This document shows positions 47,554 through 56,202 of a stretch of 64,000 nucleotides of DNA, in pieces. This DNA is from Aurantiochytrium sp. KH105 (taxonomy: Eukaryota; Sar; Bigyra; Thraustochytrida; Thraustochytriidae): assembly GCA_003116975.1 (NCBI GenBank), contig BGKB01000010.1, positions 434,001-498,000 on the forward strand. Direction: 5' to 3'. Positions within the stretch are counted from its first letter, which is position 1, and each line of letters starts with the position of its first letter. Below the pieces are notes generated by a model. It saw only the letters and a list, made by a program, of their open reading frames with translations. It was not told where the DNA came from and did no database searches. Made by a program: the position numbers and the translations under genes.

Positions 47554-49923
47554 TCAAGAAAGTATGCTGCCAAGCTGAGAGGCGGAGTTTGGTCGACTGA
47601 GCCGCGCATGTGAGGCAGAAAAGCGTTTTTTGGACAACTTGGCTGACTTGCACCTCGCCAGACGAGAAGGTGCGCTTCTCCGGCGCGAAGCGACGCCAGC
47701 GCCAACCATGTCTTCTTGAGGCATGTCCTCCTCCTTGCTAGTTTGGTTGCAAGACAGGGTGTCACTCTGCGGCATCTGAGCGTCCAGGATCCCTTTTGTC
47801 GAGGATTTTGGCGGAACCTCCTCGAGCTGCGGTGTTGACGGACGCGTCAGACACGCCGGAATTCGCGAGAACAAAGCAGGGTTCGTGTGCCGCAAGACAT
47901 GAAAGTGTCGTTCGATGGACATTGGGTCGTACTCTGCGCGTTCCTCATCAGCACTAAATTCACGCTCGTTGCGCTCGACATCCTCCATGGATGAAGAGCG
48001 GACAGCAGGAGGTTTGACATGAACCAAGCAGATGCGTGGCGGAAGAGGAACATGGCGTCGACGCGTCTGGGGGCGATCTTCCTGGACAAAGTGGGGTTTT
48101 TGAAATACTCGAATTCCGGCGCCGTTGTTCGCGCGAAAGATTGGTTTCTGCAGCTCCTCGCGACTCGCGATGTGTGCCTTGCAGCGCATGTCCATTGATT
48201 GGAATCGGCGCGTCCACTGACCCTGTTTCCACTTACGAAAGGCGATCTGGATGCGCACTGCTGCTCTTGTTCTTCGTTCTCGCTCGCTCGAGAGTAAGAG
48301 TGCCTCCTGGGCATGCACTTGCTGCCAGACGATGGCTGGTACAAGCGCTTCGGCGCGATGTGCTTGTGCGATTGCTTTTGCTCTTTCGAGACCATCAAGT
48401 TGGGGCAGTGTTCGTGCGCGTTGCAGAGACGCTACTCTGCTCGCTTCCTCGCGTTCTGCGCGTGTAATTTGTATTTCGCGCGACTGGCTTGTGCGCTGCT
48501 CCGCTTCCGACCTTGCCGCAAAAGTCTCCTCCAAACGCTTCAAATAGTAGGTCTGAACGTCGCCCTGCGTGAACGAAGCGAGACAGGTTGGGTCGTGAAC
48601 AAGGTAATGAACGTTGCTGCGCGCTTCAAAGGTTTTCATGTCGCGACGCAGACCTTGCGTAAATGCCCGCTGGTCTTCAAGACGCTCTTTGACGCTGCGA
48701 ATCTGACTTTGGGCTCGCATTAAGATGCGCTGCGCCGAGGGAACCTTCTTTGCACTTGCATTTGCGTACAGATGCACTTGCCATAAAGCCCCGGCGTCAA
48801 ATTGACTTTCACCTTTGGTGTCTGCGTTTGCCTGTGCGTTTGCCTGTGCTGAACGAGATGTAGATCCCAAAGACCCGTCTTCTGAGACAGAAGAATCATG
48901 TGCTGGTGTTTGTCGGGTCCGTGAAGCACCGCGCTTTCGCTGTAAAGAGTGGCGAGATGAGGACGCATAATCGTGCGCAATATGCCGGTGATGATGGTGG
49001 TGATGGTCAGCTTCTTTGTTTTCGAGAAGCAATTGCCCTTTGCGAATGAGCATGGTGAAATCATTGTGTTTCAGACCAAAAATGTCACCATGCGAGAGAG
49101 TCCGTTTGGTGCGTTGTGACGTCGCGGACGCAGATACATCTTCGGGGTCAATGATTTTCCACTTTGCGGTGAAAAGTGCACGCTCGTCGTTAGTGACCAT
49201 CGTTATTCGTAGACCATCGCTTGAAAGCTTGAGCTTGGTCCCGAGGGCCTTGAGACCGTTGTGTGTTAAGAGACCGACACGTTCTCCATAGTAAACAGGC
49301 GAGGTACTGGTTGGATCGTCTAAATTGATGAGAAAAAATCGCCCTGGCTGACTCGCGAGCTCGCCATCGATGCCAAGGTACGCTTCGTCTGACTTGCACT
49401 GCAACACCACTTTGGCGCCATAAAAGATTTTCTCCTTGGCTTTGGTGCGAACTTTGTGGTCCTCGACAAATGTAAAGTCGTCCATGAGAACCTGTGTTCG
49501 TCGTCGGCTGTTGCTCAAGACCCCTTTGAATTGCTCGTCCCGAACAACATCGTTGAGACGATGACCCCAGGTTACCTTTTGGACGCGCCGATTCGACGCT
49601 TTTACCCGATTCCATACTTCGGAGTGCCGACGGTCGTCTGTATGCGGAGATGTCTTGGTAGCATCCGCCGCGGTCATTCGGTCCGAGGAGATGGAGTATC
49701 GCCGTGACTGAAGCTCCTTCGCTCGCCTTTCTTCGAGAATTTGGCGCTTGATTTCGATCTCTTCTGGATCAGCGCTTGGGTCTTTAGCGAGTGCAGCCTG
49801 TGCGGCGCTCTCGAGCGTATCCGTGCTTTCCCCACCCATGACATCATGTATCCTCTTCGTCTTGCGCTTGGTGCGTCCTTTGACGACGATAAAGTTGGCT
49901 TTTCGCTGTTTGCGGTTCGTCAT
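47554..49923 (-). CDS. unknown protein with a beta-rich (trefoil-like) domain and an IQ motif
   Basis: 789 residues from the ATG at 49923 (MTNRKQRKANFIVVKG); upstream in-frame codons lack an ATG. Residues 1-160 are basic with charged helices. Residues about 165-300 form a beta-rich block (KIFYGAKVVLQCKSDEAYLG, GRFFLINLDDP, GLLTHNGLKALGTKLKLSSD, GDIFGLKHNDF) whose repeated short strands recall beta-trefoil domains such as MIR or fascin. A polyhistidine run near 307 leads into a disordered, Gln-rich part. An IQ motif (AVRIQIAFRKWKQGQW) near 555 should bind calmodulin or a related EF-hand light chain. The C-terminal 200 residues are basic and disordered. No family is recognised; basic, IQ-bearing proteins of this kind are often cytoskeletal or flagellar. 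Confidence 0.75.
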   Translation of the reverse strand: MTNRKQRKANFIVVKGRTKRKTKRIHDVMGGESTDTLESAAQAALAKDPSADPEEIEIKRQILEERRAKELQSRRYSISSDRMTAADATKTSPHTDDRRHSEVWNRVKASNRRVQKVTWGHRLNDVVRDEQFKGVLSNSRRRTQVLMDDFTFVEDHKVRTKAKEKIFYGAKVVLQCKSDEAYLGIDGELASQPGRFFLINLDDPTSTSPVYYGERVGLLTHNGLKALGTKLKLSSDGLRITMVTNDERALFTAKWKIIDPEDVSASATSQRTKRTLSHGDIFGLKHNDFTMLIRKGQLLLENKEADHHHHHHRHIAHDYASSSRHSLQRKRGASRTRQTPAHDSSVSEDGSLGSTSRSAQANAQANADTKGESQFDAGALWQVHLYANASAKKVPSAQRILMRAQSQIRSVKERLEDQRAFTQGLRRDMKTFEARSNVHYLVHDPTCLASFTQGDVQTYYLKRLEETFAARSEAEQRTSQSREIQITRAEREEASRVASLQRARTLPQLDGLERAKAIAQAHRAEALVPAIVWQQVHAQEALLLSSERERRTRAAVRIQIAFRKWKQGQWTRRFQSMDMRCKAHIASREELQKPIFRANNGAGIRVFQKPHFVQEDRPQTRRRHVPLPPRICLVHVKPPAVRSSSMEDVERNEREFSADEERAEYDPMSIERHFHVLRHTNPALFSRIPACLTRPSTPQLEEVPPKSSTKGILDAQMPQSDTLSCNQTSKEEDMPQEDMVGAGVASRRRSAPSRLARCKSAKLSKKRFSASHARLSRPNSASQLGSILS

Positions 49924-50490
49924 CTTGCTCGCTCGTCTCTTTCTGCCTTGCGGGGTAAGCAACAAACGCAGTGAGAGCGCAGGCGCTTCTGCACCCGTCT
50001 CGTGTTTTCGCACAGACGACGCAGCTCACCCCTGGCGCTGGCCTGAAGCCATCGAGCAGAGTGACCAGTTACTGCGCTTCTGCCTCGTACAGCACCTCGG
50101 CTTTGAGAGCGCGCACACCATTCTTTGACTGCGGTACACACCCACTTTTGAGAACTCCGCTTTACGACTCCAAAAGTTCAATGCATAGCAACGCAAGGGA
50201 AGGCGAGATGACTGAGACTCAGTAGTCGAGAGGCAACAGGCTCAAGAGCACCCTGTTTGATTTTGCAAGAAAGGTTGTATTGCGAATAATTTGCTACAGT
50301 CCTTTGACGACAGAGTCGAAGCGTCCGAGAGTGCGAGTCTCATTTTGATCGTAACGGAACAATGCACCTCTGATCAGGCTTACTTCTAGAGTAGCTTGGT
50401 GGCAGTAGAAAGGGAGGGAACCCGCACACGAGCTCGGGTCACGTTTCAGTGGTAGAGTACACGCCTGAACGCGTCTAACTATTTTTTAAA
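49924..50490. other. shared upstream region of the IQ-motif gene and the metalloprotease gene
   Basis: 567 bp between divergent starts. No protein gene is supported. The last 60 bp contain a tRNA-5'-half-like sequence followed by a T6 run. Confidence 0.45.
50432..50487 (+). pseudogene. tRNA 5'-half-like sequence with A box and T-run
   Basis: TTTCAGTGGTAGAGTACACGCC closely follows the tRNA D-arm/A-box pattern (GCTCAGTGGTAGAGC). It is followed by a 4-bp hairpin ACGC-CTGAAC-GCGT in the anticodon-arm position and then TTTTTT, a pol III terminator. No T-arm or paired acceptor is present, and it ends at the metalloprotease ATG. Probably a relic or a chance match. Confidence 0.2.
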
Positions 50491-53148
50491 ATGCATACAC
50501 TCAAAGGAAAAATGCACGTGTGCATGCGCATTGCTTCACGCCCTTCGCGCAGGGCGCCAACAATGGCGCACTTTGAGGTTGCCATCGCTGTCATCGTTCT
50601 TGCCCTGCTCTCTAGCCTACCCTGCGCAAATGCCGGCGCAGAGAAGGAAAAGATGTGGCATATGATTCATGGGGCGGAGGTTGTGCTTGAGCCAAGATTT
50701 GCATCTTTGCGTGCGAAAAGAAGCAGCGGCGCGAGTGCGTTCATTGAAAATCTCGCTGATGAGCAGAGCTCGACACAAAATTATCATCTTTCAGCACGCA
50801 AGCACGTGGAAGAAATCAGCACAAAATTGTATTTGAACGAATCGATGCTACCCTTTCAGGATCTTTTCCAAGCTGAGCAAATGGTGCTTCCGCTGGTCAT
50901 TGCATCTGGCGAGATTGTTGACTTTGCATTGCAGCGCTCTTCCGTGTTGCCAGCATCCCTTCGCGAAAATTTTCCGGGCTTTGTTTCATATTCAGGCCCG
51001 AGCGTTGACAGAAGTCTTCACATGCGCGCCGACATCGACTACAGTCCGGTGAAAGGGCTTCGCGCTGTCATCAGAAAACCCGGCGTGGCAGATTATTATA
51101 TTGATCCGCTCCATCGTACCGAGCAAATTTATCACATGTACTCCTCGCGGCCATCTCTTCCCGGCTTTACAGCAGTGCAAAGAAGCGCAAATGGTGTCGT
51201 CGGTGAAGATAAAGACGGTACCAACAGATCACCAAAGGGCGAAAGATGGTCTTGCGGTGAAGGAGGTCATCCGAATGAATCTATGCCTGAACTTTATACG
51301 ACGGCAGCTGATAGAGACACTCTGACCGGAATAAGATCGCGAGATGCACTGGGCGAGAGTTTTGCGCAAGAGTATACCTTTACCATTGCCTTCGTGGCCA
51401 ATGGAGAGTATTCTCAGTACCATGGCAACACGGTGCAGAGCGTTCTTGCAGAAATTGTAACGCTCGCAAATCGCATCAATGGAATTTTGAGGCGGGAGGT
51501 CGGAATCAATTTACAGCTTCATGAAAAGTCGGCGGATCTTATCTGCCTACATCCTTGTGACGACCTTCGCAACTCGCATCTGGTTCTCGATGACCTCGAT
51601 GACTTTATCGGTCCCGTCGCCCACGTATCGCGCACTACCTATGACCTTGCGCACGCTCTCACAACAGATTCGGGTGGTCTCGCATGTTTGGGTGTTCTCT
51701 GCGACGAATTCTACAGCTCGTGCGGAACGACAGGGCTTCCGGATCCCATAACGGATGCATACTACGTGGACTACGTTCTTCATGAAATCGGTCATCAGCT
51801 TGGTGCGCAGCATACTTTTGTTGATTGTGTCGGTGCCAACAGCCATCGGAACCCTGGCACGGCCGTTGAACCCGGAAGCGGAAGTACGGTCTTGGGGTAC
51901 GCGGGTATTTGCGGCGCGTCAAATTTGCAAAGCAACTCGGATGCATATTTTCATGCGATAACGCTAGCAGAAATACAAGCGCAGCTTACAGCGAAAGCAT
52001 TCCCCGGCTCAAATTGCGGTAGCGTTGTGGAAACAGAGATGGCCGCTCCAGAGGTTTCCGTGAACCTAACATGTGTCGTACCTGCTGCGATGCCCTTTCA
52101 AATTTCAATCAAGGCGCCAATTCAAGAGTCGCAACAGGATGGCATAAACTCGACTTACCTCTATACTATAGAGGAATTGGAGCCGGCGGCCCAAGTTCGT
52201 TCGTACACGAGCCCTTCCACCCCTCGCTTTCGGTCGTGGGAGCCATCGGGAAAACGACAGCGCACATTTCCAAATCTCTACTACTTGATTTACGAAGTTG
52301 ATGGTCTTGATGAGATCCTGCCCTCTCAGTCGGCGAACATGACATTTCGAGTGACCGTACGAAGGGAGACGCAGGATAGCATTATGAGTGACCCTGGCAG
52401 TGTGATCGCACCCGGTCTTGGCATCTCGAATTTTCGCGATGTCGAGGTCCAGTTTCGAGGCGATCTCGCGCCTCTCAAGGACATCCGCGTCGCTCCTGTT
52501 GCAGAATCGCATCGGCTGTACGATGGCGAGACAGACGCAGCTCAAAATTCTAGCGAGGCCGCGCAAATGCGTCTCGTCGCCGGAGAAGCAGCAACTTTAT
52601 CATGGGACCAAGGCGATTCAGACGTACTCGCTCCGAACGTTGAAATTCTTATTGCTCCAAATACGATGGAGTATGTTGGCGAAGTGTTTGCAAGCTATGC
52701 GGAGGAAGTGCACGAGCTGAGTTGGGTCTCTTTGGGCATCGTACCTAATGTAGGCTCTGCTACGTTTGTAGTCCCAGAGCTTGAGAACGCGAACGTCGAT
52801 GCAAACTCTGACATTCGGGCCGTTTTCATGGTTCGACAGCCCCCAGCGTCGGATGGCTCATGCTTCTTTTTTGAAGTTGTTTCGAAGGTGAATGTATATG
52901 TTCCAAGGAACGACTCTCCGAGTCCGCTTGCTCCGTCGACAGCAGCGCCGAGTACGGTTGACGATGGGACGAATTCGCCGTCCACCACGCCGTCTCCATC
53001 TGGACCCGAAACCGTTCCTCGAGACAATGGCTCGAGCGATCTCGGAGGCGGAAACATTCCGCCAACACTTAGTTCCGCTTCTATGCGAAGACCACATCTT
53101 TTGGCTCTTGCTGGTGTGCTGGCTCGCATTTGCATCAACGTGAAATAA
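50491..53148 (+). CDS. secreted reprolysin-like (M12B-type) zinc metalloprotease
   Basis: 885 residues from ATG; Met25 begins a cleaner signal peptide (MAHFEVAIAVIVLALL...CANAGA), so translation may start there. A propeptide-like region (about 50-300) precedes the catalytic domain, with FTIAFVANGEYSQYHGN near residue 295 and the zinc site HEIGHQLGAQH at 431-441. The following VEPGSGSTVLGYAGICG and SDAYFHAI match bacterial and protist reprolysin-like enzymes, where the sequence is usually GSTIMxYAGIC. Here the Met-turn methionine is Leu468. Several Cys suggest disulphides. A beta-rich C-terminal part (about 515-810) leads to a Ser/Thr/Pro-rich stalk and a short hydrophobic end, suggesting cell-surface or GPI attachment. 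It probably degrades external or wall proteins. Confidence 0.9.
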   Translation: MHTLKGKMHVCMRIASRPSRRAPTMAHFEVAIAVIVLALLSSLPCANAGAEKEKMWHMIHGAEVVLEPRFASLRAKRSSGASAFIENLADEQSSTQNYHLSARKHVEEISTKLYLNESMLPFQDLFQAEQMVLPLVIASGEIVDFALQRSSVLPASLRENFPGFVSYSGPSVDRSLHMRADIDYSPVKGLRAVIRKPGVADYYIDPLHRTEQIYHMYSSRPSLPGFTAVQRSANGVVGEDKDGTNRSPKGERWSCGEGGHPNESMPELYTTAADRDTLTGIRSRDALGESFAQEYTFTIAFVANGEYSQYHGNTVQSVLAEIVTLANRINGILRREVGINLQLHEKSADLICLHPCDDLRNSHLVLDDLDDFIGPVAHVSRTTYDLAHALTTDSGGLACLGVLCDEFYSSCGTTGLPDPITDAYYVDYVLHEIGHQLGAQHTFVDCVGANSHRNPGTAVEPGSGSTVLGYAGICGASNLQSNSDAYFHAITLAEIQAQLTAKAFPGSNCGSVVETEMAAPEVSVNLTCVVPAAMPFQISIKAPIQESQQDGINSTYLYTIEELEPAAQVRSYTSPSTPRFRSWEPSGKRQRTFPNLYYLIYEVDGLDEILPSQSANMTFRVTVRRETQDSIMSDPGSVIAPGLGISNFRDVEVQFRGDLAPLKDIRVAPVAESHRLYDGETDAAQNSSEAAQMRLVAGEAATLSWDQGDSDVLAPNVEILIAPNTMEYVGEVFASYAEEVHELSWVSLGIVPNVGSATFVVPELENANVDANSDIRAVFMVRQPPASDGSCFFFEVVSKVNVYVPRNDSPSPLAPSTAAPSTVDDGTNSPSTTPSPSGPETVPRDNGSSDLGGGNIPPTLSSASMRRPHLLALAGVLARICINVK

Positions 53149-53801
53149 CATTTCGAGTGGTCTGTCTGTATAAAGAGATGTCCGCAATTTGTCTTATTCA
53201 GACCAATTGTAAGTACCACTCACGTTGATTGCTGAGTATTTTCAAAGTTGAAAAGGAGCGAAAGCAGAATTCGAATGAAGAAGCGGGCGGATCCACTGTC
53301 ACTCATCATAAGAACAAAACAAATGCCCAATATTGAAAGTGTTGATCGTTGAATCCCTGCGCGAGCCCTCCTCAGAGGCCGCACTGGATCGGTTCGACCC
53401 CCCCCCCCCCCCCCCCCCTCTTTCCCCTTCTTCCACCCTCCGTCCCCGTTTTCTCAGAGAGCGAGCAATTGGGTTAGCAAGCAAGCGATCAAGCAAGCAA
53501 GCAAGCAAGCAAGCAAGCGTAGAAACTGTCTCGCTCTCTAGGGACTTTTGCAGGCGGGACCGATTCGACAGCAGACAAAATCGACAGATTTCAGGGATCG
53601 ACCAGTCTGGCGCCAGTGCTTTGCAACGATCCTGAAGGACAAAAATAAAGAAGTGGAGCGATCTAGCCCCGCTTCATCGGCGGGGCGGCTAACGCACTCG
53701 CAGAAAATTGGAAGCGTGACCAAGATCTGCGCCGGGCTAACTATTAACAACATGTACGGTTGAGGATTGTTGCAAAAAGAAAAAATCGGATTGCTATGCA
53801 G

Positions 53802-53858
53802 GCTAGTTGGCTAGCTAGTTGGCTAGCTAGTTGGCTGGCTGGCTGGCTGGCTTGCTGG
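53802..53858. repeat. GCTAGTTGGCTA 12-bp repeats grading into (GGCT)n
   Basis: Three copies of a GCTAGTTG-containing 12-bp unit run directly into GGCT tetranucleotides. Confidence 0.85.
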
Positions 53859-54720
53859 CCTTCGAATTTGTCAACCTGGATCGAGATTATTCTGCGTCGA
53901 GGTGGCGCAACTCACCAAAATTGGTTGAAAAGCTGGTCGACCGGACCGGGTTTGCAAGACCAAAGTCGGTCGCACAATCGTCACGAGCAGTACATTGGAC
54001 AGTCCACTGGACTCGGTCGCGCGTCGTGGCGCGGCACTGCGCTGCGCGGCGCGGCGCGGGGGCGCGTGCCCTCTCAAAAGAAATCACCCACCCGCCCAAG
54101 CTATAGCTTCTTCTTTTCGAAGCGCGTTGCTTCTACTTCACAAAGCAAGCAGCTTTGCAGCCGCCTTCGGAATGACCGTTGAAGCCTCACGCACGGAGGG
54201 GAGCCGATGAAAGCAAGGCACGGAGGGGCGCCACCACAACAGCACCTCCACAGCCGCTATCTTTCACCCCAGGTGGCAACAGCCCTCCACACCCAAGGCC
54301 TCCACTGCGGGTTACTTGTTCTTGTTCTTCTTCTCCTTCTTCTTCTTCCATTTCTTCTTTTTCACAAAGGCGCGTGGAGGACGGCGGGCCACCACTCTGG
54401 CGCTACTGTGTAGGCCAATAGAAACGGCTCTGCCCCGGTTTCGGGCCGTCCACTTCTCGCGCGAATCGCGGACGACATCTATCCGTCCATCCATCTGTCC
54501 ATTTGTCTGTCGATTTGTCGATTGAGCGATCAATCGATCGATGGTCGATCGCTCAACGGAAGAAGTACCTGCTGCGGGCGGCTGCGGTTGATTTCATTGG
54601 GTTGCGATCCTGCCTCTCCCTAAGATGATCGCCATCGATGAATCGATCTGTCGATCGGAACGGACCGCGCCGCATCTTCATCTTCATTTGCGGCGCGGTG
54701 GTCGTCTCGCGGCACAGAGC

Positions 54721-54796
54721 AGTGCAGTGCAGAGCAGTGCAGTGCAGTGCAGTGCAGTGCAGTGCAGTGCAGTGCAGTGCAGTGCAGTGCAGTGCA
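54721..54796. repeat. (AGTGC)n pentanucleotide array
   Basis: About 15 units, with one interruption after the second unit (AGAGC). Read as LHCTA on the minus strand. Confidence 0.95.
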
Positions 54797-55726
54797 TGCA
54801 GTGTAGAGAGGGCGAGGGGCGAGAGAGGACGACCAGCATGGTGGCGCACTGTACTTGGTTGCTCGCCGCGTCTCACGTGGAGGACCCGGGGGCAATTCCC
54901 AAATTGATCAATCAATCCATTCATCAATCGATCGATCGATCTCCGAGATCGATCAAAGCCAATCGTTCGTCCCCTTGCCTTCGTCAACCAGCGCAGCCAA
55001 GCCAAGTGATCCGAGCCAAGCCAAGCCAAGCCAAGCCAAGGTCCAGCGACATCCGCGAGGAGGAAGACGCGAGGAGGAAGAGCGTTAGAAGTGGAAGGCG
55101 GCGCGGAGAAGGGGAGCTCGGAAGCAAGGAAGCAAGCAGAGCAAGGCGAGACAAGACAAGGAAGCAAACCTGAGCAGTTTGGCCAGTTGGCCCACGAGAG
55201 AAAGCCCCGCCCCGGCGCCTGCGAGGCTGCCCGGCAGCAGACCTGTCTCGACGCTCGCTCAGTTCGTGCGACCAGGCGAGGCAGCCGCGCAGGCCCCGCT
55301 CGCCGTCCAGGCCCTCTCGCGCTCCTCGACTCCGGCCGAGCGGCGGTATAGCGCGTCGAGGCGGCGGCTCTCTGCATTTCCATTCCGCCTGCCTCGCTCG
55401 TGAGACAATCCCCCCCCCCCCCTTCCCGGCTCCCTCAACGTACGCCCTCCGCGTCCATTTCGCAGCCGCTGCCGCGCGCACTCGCGCACTCGCGCGGAGA
55501 GCAGGTCTCGCTGCCGCAGCGCGAGGCGCGGCGCGGCGCGGCGCAGGCCTCGACCGGATCGAGGCGCGCCGAGGCGGGTCGAGGCGGCGGGTCAGGGCGG
55601 CTGATACGTCGCGCTCGGGAAGCGCCTCACAGTTGCTGGCCAACAGAAACTTCGCGCGCGCAACAGCTGCAAACCGGCGCGCAACAGCGACATAGGCCCG
55701 GAAAACAGTCGCAGAAGGCGACACGG

Positions 55727-55737
55727 GAAAGAAAGAA

Positions 55738-55789
<52 letters not shown>

Positions 55790-55790
55790 A
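55727..55790. repeat. (AAAG)n microsatellite
   Basis: About 16 purine-only tetranucleotide units. Confidence 0.95.
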
Positions 55791-56202
55791 GGGAGAGACA
55801 GAGAGGAAGCAAATTCAAATTCAAACTCACAGTCGAAAAGCAGCGGCAAGCAAACAAAGCAAGCGAGCAGGCAAACCCCCTTCGCGCGAGCGGAGACGCA
55901 CGCACTACGCACGCACGCACGCACGCACGGCGGCGCGCGCAGCGACAGACGGGCGGCGCGAGCGCGCGAACGCGGCGCGCGGAGGCCGCGAGGGCGGCGC
56001 GGAGACGCGGGCGCGCGGAAGCCGCGGCCGTGAGGGACCTCGCATCGCGTCGCGTCGGCGGATTCATTTGGATTGAACTGGCTTGGTTTCAAATCGGCGA
56101 GCACCGCCGTCGCGCTCCGGCCGCCGGCCGTCGGTCGAGCGGCGTCGCGAGGCGCGGCGTCGCGAGGCGCGGCGCGGCGAGGCGCGGCGCGGCGAGGCAA
56201 GG

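Larger units (their letters stand above)
53149..56202. other. 3-kb gene-poor microsatellite-rich region
   Basis: No gene is supported between the metalloprotease and the hybrid kinase, both on the plus strand. Tracts include poly-C runs at 53398-53418 (21 C) and 55410-55422 (13 C). Others are (AAGC)n 53491-53518, CTAGTTGG units 53802-53858, (AGTGC)n 54721-54796, (AGCCA)n about 55010-55040, (AAAG)n 55727-55790 and ACGC units about 55905-55928. The last 200 bp (GGCGC-rich) should be the kinase 5' UTR. Confidence 0.6.

Noticed and set aside
52826-53219. Antisense frames of 80-174 codons at the metalloprotease 3' end
   Set aside because: Shadows of the Ser/Thr/Pro-rich stalk-coding sequence.
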